Shown: positions 49,169 through 60,900, numbered from the stretch's first letter. The stretch is DNA of 64,000 nucleotides from Campylorhamphus procurvoides (GCA_013396655.1 WBMV01001244.1:124001-188000), one strand, 5' to 3'. Translations and numbers: made by a program. The notes: generated from the sequence alone by a model not told the origin.

Positions 49169-51319
49169 TCATACTAGATTTTTTTTTCCTTAGACATTCA
49201 GTTTCCAGCACCAAATATAGCTAACAATAAAGAAGACTCCGTTTTCAGAAGTAAAATGGCTTAAAATACTTGATTCAAGACATATATCACTAAAATAACG
49301 AAATAGTTCCACTTGGTTTTCATCAAATGATTGATTCTCAGCAACATTTTAAAGTTCTATTGTAAGCTTGTCTTAAAACTGCCATATACTTAAAGAATAA
49401 ACTTACAGTATAAATTTAAGTGGGATGTACCCAGAAATCAATAGATTTGATCATTTCTTCCTACTTGGAAACCCACAGAAGGAGTTCAGATCATAGAAAA
49501 AGAAACTTTATGAGCATGCATGAAAAAGTCTGCTGTTTTAGGCCACAACTCTGTTTCTTTGTGTTTTCTGGATCTTTCTCTGATGTATATTTACTGGAAA
49601 ATGCATGCAGTCATTTGAAGGTTATTTCTTAGACTGAACAGATAAAATTTAAATTAAAAAATTGACAGAAATTCAGAGTGGATTTTAGTACTGCCCATTA
49701 AGATACTGTTGCATTGAAATTTTACTGTTTTCACAAAACTTTATGTGCCTGATCACCAAAGAAGTAGTCAAAATAAGTGCAGTGTCTCTGAGAACTGACA
49801 GAGAATAATATAATCTGCTTAATTTAGGAGATGGTTTAAGTAATATTTTTTAAAAAAAATATCAGTCCTTGTATTACCTTAAATGAACTAACCCTTCTTT
49901 CTAACATTGTTTCTTCGGTTATAACGATAAAAAAATAAAAATATTCAGCTATGGAGAGAGCTTCATTACTTCTCAACTGAATTGGCCCCCCAACTGTTTT
50001 CATGTGTTTGACCCCCAACCATTTCACTAGTGGATCAAGTGGCTCTTCTCTAGAAATGAGTGATGAGTAGTAGGATAAAAAGGCTGCTTTAAAGATTTTA
50101 ATTTTCCAGGAAGAAAAAGACTGATCAATTTTTTTTGCACATCTGTGGAATGTCATAAGCATCATGTCCAGGAGATTTCTATTGACTATAAAGTAAATTA
50201 ATATGAAATGCGAGATGCCTTTATCCACTTTGCATTTGGTCTGGCTCATGTCTGTCAAAAAGAGGAGCATACTAATAAGCTTTTTGCATAAATGAGGACT
50301 GATTTCCGGGGTTTGGAAGATGAATATAGAAAACGTTAAACCCACATTTGAGGAGAATATGTCTAAATAAAGATACACCCTGGACAAAATTAGTGACATA
50401 AGAAACTAGCAACAGGAAAAGTGTCTTAAAAGCAAAAGAAGCAGATCTTAGGTTTTGGACATAGTTGCATTTAATGTTAGGCTATTGCTACATTTAAAAA
50501 CAGGAGCAATAAAACTAAATCTGAGAAAAAGGCAGAATCTCACAGCTCCACACACTACGTTTTGGTTTGGGCAGATTTAGTCTCTAGCTGACTAGCTTGT
50601 TTTCTTGCCTGATATAACTCAGCTGCAGCTGAAAACTGAAAGGTAAAGAAAGTTTCTACATAGGGTATTTCATGGCATGACAGGCAAAACCTCCTTTGCC
50701 CGTGGGGAGGTGATTTCAAGTCAGCATAGACTTGGATATAATTCTTCAACTTTGTACGTGCAAACTGCCTGGAATTCAGATTGTGAGATTTCTGCTTCAG
50801 AGACAAATGCTCTAGAAGTTATAAGTGCTCTAGAAATTGTGCCTACACTTGGACACTTCTCTCTCATGCCTTGCATCTCCTATCAGTTTCTTCTTAGACA
50901 GAAGTTGAACACAATGAAGAAAGAAAGTGTACTGTTGACAGTTAAACCCTATAAACTCAATGAAAGAGAATCAGCTAATGGGAAGACCAGCTAATGGGAC
51001 TGCCTTCCCTGTGTAGGCAGTAGACAGAAATACCTATTATAGGTGCATGTGATCCCTAACTGCCTACCTTCTTTATTTTAGAGAATTTTGTTTGCTTGCA
51101 GAAATAAATGTCTGCAATTAATATCCTAAATAATATTTACAAATTTAAAGTGATGTCCTGAATTCCAAAAATGCTAAACAACCAAATGAATTAATTGTAA
51201 GGTTTCAGTAGCTGAAAATCTTGGTTTATTACACACAGAGAGAGGAATACACATCTAAATGTGGATACCCCTCCACTTCACATCTCAGAGAGATAAGATT
51301 ATTAAACTCCCTTTGGGGG
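49169..51319. other. Unannotated A+T-rich DNA
   Basis: No recognised transposable element is seen. It contains the longest open frame of the window (49836-50399, minus), listed separately. A short direct repeat AGCTAATGGGA occurs twice at about 50973 and 50988. Confidence 0.5.
49836..50399 (-). other. 187-codon open frame of unknown nature
   Basis: This is the longest open frame in the window, starting at an ATG at 50399. Its translation is rich in Phe, Ile, Leu, Ser and Lys, with hydrophobic stretches at both ends (residues about 1-30 and 150-185). I recognise no domain, motif or family. Chance frames of this length are uncommon at this base composition, though not excluded in 64 kb on six frames. 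I see no promoter, Kozak context worth noting, splice site pair or polyadenylation signal that would make it a gene. It could be a chance frame, a piece of an old transposon or retrocopy, or a real unknown exon. I favour chance. Confidence 0.2.
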
Positions 51320-51470
51320 AAAAAAAACCCAAACCAAAACCAAACCACAACAACAAAAAAACCCACAAAACAAACAAACAAAAAGCCAAAACAAAACCCA
51401 AAAACAACAAACCCCCAAACAAAAAAACTCAAACAAACAACCAACCCCCCCCCCAAAAAAAACACACCCC
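51320..51470 (+). repeat. A/C-only low-complexity tract, 151 bp
   Basis: Apart from one G (51385) and one T (51429), the tract contains only A and C on the plus strand, arranged as AAAC, AACCC and AAAACC-like motifs with a run of ten C near 51445. The overlapping long open frames on both strands (Lys/Pro/Asn/Thr-rich on plus, Phe/Val/Gly-rich on minus) are due to composition. Confidence 0.9.
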
Positions 51471-51587
51471 ATAACCAAAGAAGTTCAAAGCAAAACTTCA
51501 TTTACTCAAAATACAGTTTTGTTTCCGTAGCATACCAGTATTGTTTTCTGCTATGTGAGCAAAACCATTTATTCACATTTCATTTTT

Positions 51588-53278
51588 CACAGAACCACAG
51601 AATCATCGAGGTTGGAAGAAACCTTGAAGATCAGCTAGTCCAACACCACCATAACCACCCCTAAACTATATCCCCAAATGCCACACCCAGACAACTATTG
51701 AACACTTCCAGAGACTCTGCCACTTTGCTAGGCAACTTATTGCAAAGCCTAATCACACTTTGAGTAAAATTTTTTTCTAATGTTTAATTTGAGTCTTCCC
51801 TGGTGCAACTTTAGGTCATTTCTTCTCATCCTTTCACATGACAGAAGAGACCAATCCTCACCTGGTTACTATCTCTTTTCAAGTAGTTGTAGAGAGAATG
51901 AGGGTTCCTGAGCTTCCTCTTCTCCAAGGTAAACAACCCCAGCTACTTCAGCTGCTCCTCACAGAACTTTCCCTGTGTTCCAACCCCTTCATCAAGTTTG
52001 TTGCCCTTCTTTGAACACACTCCAGTACCGTAATGTCTTTCTTGATGGGAGGGACCCAGAACTGGACACAGAACTCAGTGTGCAGCCTCACCAATGCCAA
52101 ATACAGTGGGACAATCATTTCCCTGGTCCTGCTGACCACACTATTCTTGATACAGGCCAAGATGTCATTGGTCTTCTTGGCCACTGTAGCACACTGCTGG
52201 CTCATGTTAGGCCAGCTGTTGACCAGCACCCCGTAGTTCCTTTCTCCTAAGCAGCTTTCTGGCCACTCTGCCACCAGCCTGTAGCCCTGCATGGTGTTGT
52301 TGTAACCCAAGTGCAGTACCTGGCATTTTGCCCTACTGAACCTCATGCTATTGTCCTCAACCCATCGATCCAGTCTCTCCAGATACCTCTGCAGAACCTT
52401 CCTACCCTCCATCAGAACAACATTTCCACCCAAGCTGGTGTGGTCTGCAAACTGACTGAGGGCACACTCCAGACCCTTGTTCAAATCATTGACAGAGATG
52501 TTACACAGGACCAGCCCTAATGTTGGGCCTTGAGGACACCACTAGTGACTGGGCACCAACTGGGTTTACTTTCATTCACTGACATTCTCTTGACCTGGAC
52601 ATCCAGGTAGGTTTTCACCAAGCAAAGAGTACACCTACCCAAGCCACAAGCAGCCAGTTTCTTCAGTAGAATGTTGCGGGAGATGGTGTCAAATGCTTTA
52701 CTGAAGTCTAGATAGACAACATCCACAGCTTTTCCCTCACCTACTAAGCAGGTCACTTAGTCATAGAACCTTGTCAGGTTGGTCAAGCAGGACCTGCTTT
52801 CCTAAGCCCTTGGTGTTTTGGCCTGATCCCCTGGATGTCCTGCACATGCCGTGTGATGTGACATGGAATGTCTGCTCCATGACCTTCCTCAGTACCAAGA
52901 TCAGGCTGACAGCCCCACATGATTTTTCCAAACCCTTCTTGTAGACAGGCATGACATTTCCTAATCTCCAGTCAACTGGGACATTTGTGGTTAATCAGTA
53001 CTACCAGTAAATGATTGATAGTGGTTTGGTGAGCTCTTTTGCCAGCTCCCTCATTGCTTTCAGGTGCATCCCATCCATGTGTCTAATTTGCATAGCAGAT
53101 CACTAGCGTTTTCCTCCTGGATTATGGAAGCTTTGCTCAGCTCCCCATCATTAACTTCCCGCTCTGGGAGCTGGGTAGCCCAAGAAACACTGGTTTCAGG
53201 CTGAGGAAAAGAAGACAGTATCTTAGCCTTTTCCTCTTCTGTTGACACTGTGCTACCCTCTGCATCCAGTAAAGGATG
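51588..53278 (-). pseudogene. CR1 LINE with broken ORF2 (reverse transcriptase), about 1.7 kb, minus orientation
   Basis: This is the most complete CR1 here. The left end (AGAACCACAGAATCATCGAG) is the 3' end in reverse complement. On the minus strand ORF2 can be followed from about 53248: a linker (residues ...SIIQEENASDLLCKLDT), a piece with MPVYKKGLEKS...VSLILVLRKVMEQTF (52952-52761), the reverse-transcriptase motif VVYLDFSKAFDT (52756-52517), and a 178-codon C-terminal part (52484-51948) with FADHTSLGG and [13 protein letters not shown]. The four pieces alternate between two reading frames, so frameshifts separate them. The catalytic FADD box reads FADH, which loses an essential Asp. The endonuclease domain and 5' end are missing. 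The copy is dead. The 3' UTR occupies about 51588-51945. Confidence 0.93.
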
Positions 53279-56200
53279 TTAAGAGAATGTATTTATATAA
53301 AATATATTAGAACATTAATATACTAAATAGAATAATAGAATACCCTGGATTGGATGGAACCCACAACTCTGAAGAAAGTGAGAGTTGTCTTCTGAAAAAT
53401 AGTATGAAGAGAACTTTAAAAAAGCAAGTAAGACCAGAGGCATTGTTTGAAATTAACAACCTTATGTAAAGAACAAAGTTTCTCTCTTGGGATCTCTCTT
53501 AGGAGATTTGTTATCCAGAGATTCTACATATGTAAATCAAGCTCAACTAAAGAACATCAGATTCAATGAAGAGATATCAAAGGAATTATCAAAAAAGTAG
53601 ATAATTTGTAGATTATTGTACAATAATTTGTACAATAATTGTACAAAATTTGTCTCTATAAGAAAATGGAGAACATTTTATGAAAGCTATTTTCCACTTC
53701 TTGTCATGGGCGCAAAAAGGTGTGTGTGGGATAAAAAGTGACTCAGGTATTTGCATTTTAATTTTCTAAACCACATAGTAATCTATTTTGTATGGAATGT
53801 GAGTTCCTTGTGTTATTTACATTAAAAATGGCTTCCTTATTTCCATATAATAACTTCTGGTCTTTATCTTTTTCTTTGATACTTCAATAAAATATTATAT
53901 GTACAATATTAAAAATGGTATGCTGCATGTTTCGTGTTTTATATATTTCTTTTGAGTTTGAAAATAATCAGGTTGCACTAGATGCCAGTAATTTCAATTG
54001 CTTTTTACATATTTTATACCACGTGTTTAAAATGCCTTGGACAATGAAAGGCTGATTCTGCACAATTACTAGAATCATGCATTATTCAAGTGGTAGTTGC
54101 TTCCACTTAAACTCACTTAAAATAATAACATTTTACTAAGAGCCTTGCTGAGTATACTGACTGGTGTTACCTGAAATAGTGACAATGATTTTAATTTTCA
54201 TATTTTACTTTATATTTCCCCAGTTTGGGCACTTTCGGATGTATGGAAGTCTGTATATATATACTCATGATCATATATGACCATGACTGCTCAAGATAAA
54301 TCCTTATTTAACATTTGAATGTAAGTACTATTTTACTTAAGTAAAAATTTCTTAATTACTTAGTCAATGTCTAGAATTAAAAGGAGGAATGTTCTTGAAC
54401 TCCTGCTAGTTTTTGCTGGGTTATCACTAAGAACAGATGAGGTGATACACTTTCCAAACAAGTATGCATGTTCTGGAAGTCTTTTATTCATATTGTCTTT
54501 TCTTTTCTTTTTTTTTCCTAGTTAAACTTCATTTGTTTCTATGACATGTATCAGGCATTAGAGGAAAGCATAATCTTATGATTATGAAAAAAAATATGAG
54601 CGTGATTTTGGGTGGGCTATTTCCACAGAATCAGTCTTTGGAGGAGGATGAGATGTATTTTGTTGAATGAACATACATGTATACAGGGGCTAAACACTTC
54701 ATATGTGTGTATTCTCACTATCTGAAAACAAATGATGTCACTGTATTCTAACAGTTCTTTACTGCCATACAGATCAATATGCATACAGACCCTGCTTCAA
54801 ACTGTTTATATTCTTAGTTTCAGTTCTATTCAGCAAGACACTTAATAGAGCTGTTTAATAATGAGAAAACTGTATGGAAGACTTAAAAATTTTTAAATAA
54901 TCTTTTGGTAGACTTTAATAATTTTTATTACAATTATTTCTGAATGTTTCTCATTGAAAAAGCTTTCCTTTATGCAATTTCCATATTTTATGTTTTCTAT
55001 TCTCTCTTTTTCTAATTTGGTTAATAAGAGTGAAAAGGGAAGGAAAGCAGGAAAATGAAAAAAAAACTATAAGGAGAAAAAGTATGATTTATTTTCCCAA
55101 ATCTGGCGGAAAAAAAAATCAGGTGTAGAGACAAACATCTTTTCGAATCCCAGAAACTGAAGAATTTCTTTGTCAGAAGTATGTTGTCCAAAAAAATATG
55201 TTTTCGTGAAGTAAGCATCGAAAGTGTAATGATTAATATTAGACTTCAATGACTTTGTTCGTCAGTTCCACTAGCTAGATATTTTTTTCCAAATACAGTG
55301 TCAACAATAAGATTGCATGATATTTCATGGAAGATTCAGGTCCGGATTCTAATAAGACTATAACATCTGACACTGAAAATTCTAAATATGGAGACAGATT
55401 TGGAAAGAAGCTTAGTTCGCTACTCTTATAGGATCCATTGGGAAAGAATTCTAGAAAATTCTAGATACAAAAATATATATATCAGAAAGTGGGATAAAAA
55501 AGGAAAAAGAATAATAATTAAAAAACAAAGCAAAACCCCAAAAAATAACAACAAAAAAACCCCAAAAACCAACAAAACACACCTTGGATAAACTACCTAC
55601 AATTGTAGTTGCAAATTAAATCCTTTCATGTGGAATGGAATTACAGCATAACAGAGACACATTTTTCTAACTCCATCAAGAAATGGTTCTTCTATGCTCT
55701 ATAATGTTATTTTACATATCAGATCAATTTATTTTTGATGCACAAATTACAAAAGGAGCCATTTATGTTCTCACTATCTATGTGAATGACTTAATAATAG
55801 ATCAGCTTATGACCAAGTTGCTACACAGCAGCCAGAGATTTAGCCATGCAACTAGAAACAAGAATGATCTTAACATTTACTGTAACCCCTTTCTAATGGT
55901 ACTTGGGGAACTTTTGATCCAAGTGGCAGAATTTATAGTCCTTCAGTGTGATGTTGTAATAGATAGGGTAAACAGGCTGTACATCTATGCATTAAAGTCC
56001 CCTCAAAATGTATTTTAAATTTTGCCACAGCAAGCTTGAAGAACGGTACAGTCTTTGCAAACACTTATACCTACTGTCAGGTGAAGTCCAGCAACAAAAT
56101 GTGTGGTTTTATCTTTGAGAATGAGAAATAAGAGCTAGAATTAGAGCCATAATTGAACATGTAAGTATGTCATGTCACAAAGGGGGAGAGTTTTATGACT

Positions 56201-57257
56201 TGAGGTTAACTGATCAGTCAAGGAAGGATATGACTCCTGTTAAAACAAAGAAATATTCACCTTTCTAAGGGAGAGTGGAAAGGAGCCAGTATTTCAGTTA
56301 AGAAGAGTGGGTAGGCTGTCTCTGAGAAATGTAAGAAGTAAGTTTTCTTTGGAGAAAAATGTTAAATGTAGACAAATGCAAGGACTCAGAATTGGAGACT
56401 TTCTCCCTCAGAATGTTGCTGGCTCTGAGATGTAAGGCATATAAAAGAAGATATTATGAACAGTTTGTTTCAGGCAATGTTGCAAACAAGAACTTCCTTA
56501 TTAATCTTACTCTTGTAGATTAATATTGCTTGTCCTTCTCTTCATCACCTATGCCTCTACTGTCACATGTAGCAAAGCATCACAGTGGTTTTTTTGTGTG
56601 AATAAATACCTTTATTTATCTATTATTTACTTCAGTCTGGTCTGGGTTAAGGATTACTAGCTTCTTTACGAAATGTGCTAAGTATAAATTCCCTGTTATA
56701 AGATACTGAAAGTTTTTATGTTTTTTGAGAGAGACTGAACAAGTTCATGCAGAAGAAATCGACTGAGGATTACTGAAATCATGAAAGCAATTTTTGGGTC
56801 AAGAAGTTCTTGTGTTGCAGACACTTGAAGGCTAGGAAAATGTGTGATGAAAGTATCATAAGAGGTTGCCTGGTTTTCTCTACTCATCTGCTTCTGATTG
56901 TAGTGATAGATGTGACAATGAGTTTTACATTCCCAAGTAAGTAGTTCTTTTAGTTCCTTCAGAAAGAGGTTACCCATAATAAACAAGTGGTCCTTGTCCA
57001 TGGGCTTGACAAATAAGCAAATAGAGCAGGAGGAGCCTTTATAATTTTCCAGCTCTATAGGACATACTTCAGGTACTCAAAGTGTAATAGCATGTGAACT
57101 CTCAGAAGCTGCACAGTCCAGGCAAACCGTTGATACCCAAGGCATCAAAGAAGGGTTTTCTAATAATTAGTGCAATGAGCAAGGCATATTGTACAGCAAG
57201 ACATTCAGGATCTCTGCTGAACCGCCAGAATCTTCAAGAATTTTTTACTTATGAAGG
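53279..57257. other. Unannotated A+T-rich DNA, no gene seen
   Basis: About 4 kb with no recognised element. A nested short repeat of TTTGTACAATAATTGTACAA type lies at about 53610-53650, and an A/C-rich low-complexity tract at about 55510-55582. A 111-codon plus-strand frame (55683-56018) and a 101-codon minus-strand frame (57001-56696) have no recognisable domain. Confidence 0.5.
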
Positions 57258-57334
57258 TGGTCCCGTGGCCAGGAGGCAATGGGAGATGTGGAGCGGTCCA
57301 CCCAGCTGTTGCAAATTGGTCCCCTGATTCCCTC
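57258..57334 (+). mobile_element. Retroviral LTR U5 remnant followed by a primer-binding-site-like sequence
   Basis: Bases 57258-57313 match the last 56 or so bases of LTR H (58632-58687), including AATGGGAGATG, GGAGCGGTCCACCCAGCTGT and the end TTGCA. After the LTR-type CA end and a three-base spacer (AAT), the sequence reads TGGTCCCCTGA at 57317. A TGG start right after the LTR is where a retroviral primer-binding site lies. The first bases resemble the complement of a tRNA 3' end (close to tRNA-Glu, one mismatch in the first 11). This identification is tentative. The rest of the LTR is missing upstream, and no gag or pol remnant is recognisable downstream. It is therefore a fragment of a provirus of the LTR H family, separate from the solo LTR 0.95 kb away. 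Confidence 0.6.
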
Positions 57335-58258
57335 AAGAACAACATGATATATTGAAGTTCTAGTGGCAGTTTTGTGCTTATCCACCAGTTTCAAAATACC
57401 CTCTATTCCCCAGTGCATCAGAAAGTGTTGCCGGTGGATTCATGGTGCTATGAGTTCCTATTCCTGCTATACCCTAGGAGTCTTGTCTTAAAAAGATGTT
57501 TGAGAGTGTTTCTGGCTATATAGTGAAGCTATAATTTTTTCCCAGTCTTTGCAACAAAGTGATATCTTTTCTGGATAACTTCTATGGTAATCATGTGAAG
57601 CAGCTGTATTTTCACGAGCCTGAGCTGTATGCTCAGTAGTGAAGACTCACAACTAGAAGATATTTGCTGCTTATGAAAAATGCTCATATCTGCAGAAATA
57701 GGATTGTTGCTGAGTAAAAGGTATGAAAGCTTCAGTCATATACAGGGTTTATATGACATTAAAACCCCTAAAACCTTGATAGCTCTGATAGCTAACCCTG
57801 ACAGGCCCAAGTGGCTTGAGGAAAAGCTCTCATAACCAAATTCTTTTATATGAGCAGTTCAATTTCCCTTTCCTGGCTGCAGGGCAATTTTCTTAACCAA
57901 GACTTTCATCAGACCTTTGGCTTTATGTGAGCACAGGAGTCCAACTAAGTGGAGTTTCTTGCAGAATGGAGACATGAAACTTCACTTAACTCAGGAGAAT
58001 GGCACTTATATCATAGAAGAATGAAGTGTGAAGCAATCATGTAGCACCACATTTGACTCAAAAACTAACAGCTGTATAACCTGTAGAAGTACTTTTAAAA
58101 ACTTGTTCAACTAGCATACTTAAGACAATGTTCTACAGTTTTATGTTCAAATCTTTAAGATAGCAAGAACAAAATAAAGTGACAGAAAATAATGTTCACA
58201 TACTCATTTAAAATATCATTCATACCCCAAATCCCCCAAACTTAGTAGCTCAAAATTT
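57335..58258. other. DNA between the U5/PBS remnant and LTR H, possibly proviral leader at its start
   Basis: If the fragment at 57258-57334 is a true LTR-PBS junction, the first part of this stretch could be the proviral leader or start of gag. I translated the first 160 bases and saw an early stop and no recognisable motif. No polypurine tract precedes LTR H, which argues that the whole stretch is not one provirus. Confidence 0.35.
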
Positions 58259-58687
58259 TGTAGCAGTGGGCCTGTGAAGAAAATGAAGAAACCAGCCATA
58301 AGTGCCTTAAACACTGAGACTTTTACTGTATTGTAAAATGGATCCTTTGCGTTTTTTTCCTTGAGTCACCTTTCTTCTTCCCAAGACCCCTTGAGAAAAC
58401 TCTTATCTTCCTAATTAGTATGCATATATTTGCCTTGGCCAGACTATGTGAAAACCCCCCTTATTGGTCCTTTGTTAACCCTTTTCCTATTGGTTGTTAA
58501 CTCTCAATTTCTATTGGTTCTGACCAAAATCCCCTAAAGTTCTTTAAATACCCCTGACCATGTGAATAAACTCTCTCTCTCTGCTTCCCCCTCCTGAGGT
58601 CTCTCTGTATCTCTTTCCTGGGACATCTCGGGGACCACGTGGCTGGGAGGGAATGGGAGATGGGGAGCAGTCCACCCAGCTGTTGCA
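58259..58687 (+). mobile_element. Solo LTR of an endogenous retrovirus, 429 bp (LTR H)
   Basis: The element starts TGTAGCAGTGGG and ends CAGCTGTTGCA. AATTT flanks it on both sides (58254-58258 and 58688-58692). Since the flanks are A/T-rich, one base of slippage is possible. The U3 carries three reverse CCAAT motifs (ATTGG at 58463, 58489 and 58513), spaced 24-26 bp apart, inside loose repeats. A TTTAAATA box lies at 58543-58550 and AATAAA at 58565-58570, followed by a (CT) run. TATA and polyadenylation signal are only 22 bp apart, implying a very short R, as in betaretrovirus-like elements. The U5 (about 58590-58687) recurs at 57258-57313. The minus-strand open frames here (63 and 77 codons) are antisense to the LTR and not genes. 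Confidence 0.8.
58463..58570 (+). promoter_or_regulatory. LTR H promoter: three CCAAT-type motifs, TATA-like box, AATAAA
   Basis: ATTGG (reverse CCAAT) at 58463, 58489 and 58513, TTTAAATA at 58543 and AATAAA at 58565, in the order expected of a retroviral U3/R. The even 24-26 bp spacing suggests that a short unit was duplicated. Confidence 0.6.
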
Positions 58688-58692
58688 AATTT

Positions 58693-59973
58693 TAATACTT
58701 TTATCATAGTTAATGTCTTCTACTTGTTTCTGAATATATGAAAACATTACAACTGTGGTTAAGCATTGTTTTTGCAACTATGCCAGAGAGTTCTTGCCTT
58801 TGTAAAGTTAATACAAATCCTATGAAATGTAGCAAATTAAAGTTTTTCTCACTTCTGAGGTCAACACTAGTATTACAAATGAGAACCTTAGGTTAGACAT
58901 GTAAATCCTTTTGTTCTCACTCCTGGATTTAAAATGCAAGAAAAGGAAAATCTGGTACTCTAAAGAATGGAATGGAAATTGAGAGAAAACATGGTTGATT
59001 TATTTGGTAGTTCTGTAAAAACCCCAAACATATAGTTATTAAGAAGACTGAAATAATGTACAGATTTTTTTTAAAGAATATGGTACAATCAGCAATAGAC
59101 AGTTATTAAGTAGATTCAAATTATGTTTATATTTTAGGGAATATGTCCATTTAAACCAGCATCTTTGGCTGGTGGTTTTAACCAGCAAGTAAATAAAATC
59201 TGATAGTAAGTCAGGCAAGGTATTCTTGCATGAGTCGGGGGCTGACAGCTATGTAGCCCAAGTACCGTGGACTGTGGTAAGACTTCTCCTGGATGAGTGC
59301 TTGCCGTTTTCATCATCTGTCTCAAAGAACGGTGAAACTGTGTTGGAACAGGTACAGGCTAAAATGATTAGGCAATAGTCAACATTTCATCCAAGAAGAG
59401 ATGAAAATATCTTGGAAACTAAGCCTGAGAGATTAGCTGATATTAAATCTATCAGGGGTGTAACATCAAGAGAGATCTATTTGGGCTAAAGGACAAGGAT
59501 AAATAATAAAGCAAATATGAACAGTCTGAAAATTAGAAAAAAACAAAAACATTTCCTGGAATAGTCTTCCAGTAAGAGTATCAGGCAAAACACCCAACTG
59601 ACTTAAAACCAGTAAAAAAAATCATTTGGCATGGCTGCTTGCATTATTACATCATTAAACCTACTGACAAGCTTCTAGTTGCTAAGTTTGGTGGATACAC
59701 AGCCCTAAGCCATGGAAATTTCACACTGTCCAGCAAGACCATGTAAGGCCAAATGGTTAAACATCATGTCTCACAGGGACAGAATTGTGAATGGAGGAAA
59801 AGGTGAAAGGTAGTAGCTCCCAGGTCTCATTTTCCTTCAGCAGTGGAGATCTAGCACCTGTTAAAAATCACACAAGTAAGTAATTTATATATTATATTGA
59901 CAGTATCTGGTGAGGTCTTGGATAAAAGCTAAACAGAGCAGTCTTAGTACAGGAAAATTTAAAGGTAATATTA
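58693..59973. other. Unannotated A+T-rich DNA
   Basis: No gene or recognised repeat is seen. Open frames are at most 63 codons. Confidence 0.5.
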
Positions 59974-60900
59974 TCATACAATCATAGAAGGGCTTGGATT
60001 GGAAGGTACCTTAAGGATCGTCTAATGCCAGCTCCCCTGATATGGGCAGGGCCACCTTCCACTAGATCAGGTTACTCAAAGCCCCATTCAAGCTGTCCTT
60101 GAACACTTCCAGGGAGTGAGCAGCCACACCTTCTCTGGGCAGCCTGATCCCCTGCCTCACTACCCTCACAGTAAAGAATTTCTTTCTAACATCTAATCTA
60201 AATCTACTTTTTTCCAGTTTAAAGCCAATATCCCTTGTCCAAACCCTAATGCCCTTCTAAAATGTAGCTCTCCAGCTTTCTTACAAGACCCCCTTTAGAT
60301 ACTAGAAGGCTGTTGCAGGGTTACCCTGGAGCCTTCTCTTCTCCAGGCTGAACAACCCCAACACTTTCAGGCTGTCTTTGTAGGAGGGGAGTTCCAGCTC
60401 TTGGATCATCTACATGGTCTTCCTCTGGAAGACCTCCAATAGTCCAGGTCCTTCTTATGTTGGAGCCCTAGAGCTGGACACAGAACTCCATGTGGGGTCT
60501 CACCAGACCAGAGTAGAGTACCTTTGTAGACACCTGCTGGTCACACTTCTTTTGATGCAGCCCAGGATACTGTTGATTTTCTGGGCCGTGGGCATATGTT
60601 ATGAAGTCATGACAAGTTTCTCATCAACCAACATGCCCAAGTCTTCTCTCTCAATCCATTCTCTGTCCAGCCTGTACTTGTGCTTGGTATGTCTCTGGCC
60701 CAGGTGCAAGACCCTGCACTTGGCCCTGTTGAACTCTATGAGGTTTGCATAGACCCACCTTTCAAGCACCCTCTGGGTGGCTACCCTTCCCTCCAGTGAG
60801 TTGACCACACCACATGGCTTGGTGTTGTCAGCAAACTAGGTGGTGGGTGCACTCAACTCCGCTGTTCATGTCACCAACGAAGATGTTAAAGAGTGCCTGG
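59974..60900 (-). pseudogene. CR1 LINE fragment with broken ORF2 C-terminus, minus orientation
   Basis: The left end (TCATACAATCATAGAAGGGCTTGG...) is the CR1 3' end in reverse complement, followed by the GGGCAGGGCCACCTTCCACTAG and ACAGTAAAGAATTTCTTTC blocks. On the minus strand the ORF2 C-terminus is visible at 60837-60599: FADNTKPCGVVNSLEGR followed by NRAKCRVLHLGQRHTKHKYRLDREW and EDLGMLVDE. The catalytic box FADD reads FADN, and a TAG stop lies directly before it, so the copy is inactive. Downstream, the part corresponding to VQRRA... is further shifted. The copy is 5'-truncated near 60900. Its sequence differs from the other CR1 copies in the window enough to suggest another subfamily. 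Confidence 0.9.

Noticed and set aside
51221..51664. 147-codon plus-strand frame rich in Lys, Asn, Pro and Thr
   Set aside because: The composition follows from the A/C-only tract at 51320-51470, and the end of the frame runs into the CR1 element.
55683..56018. 111-codon plus-strand frame with hydrophobic stretches
   Set aside because: No recognisable family, no splice context, and a length within what chance produces here.
57094..57327. 77-codon plus-strand frame that could be a retroviral gag or pol piece
   Set aside because: Its C-terminal part is the LTR U5 itself, and the rest shows no retroviral motif.
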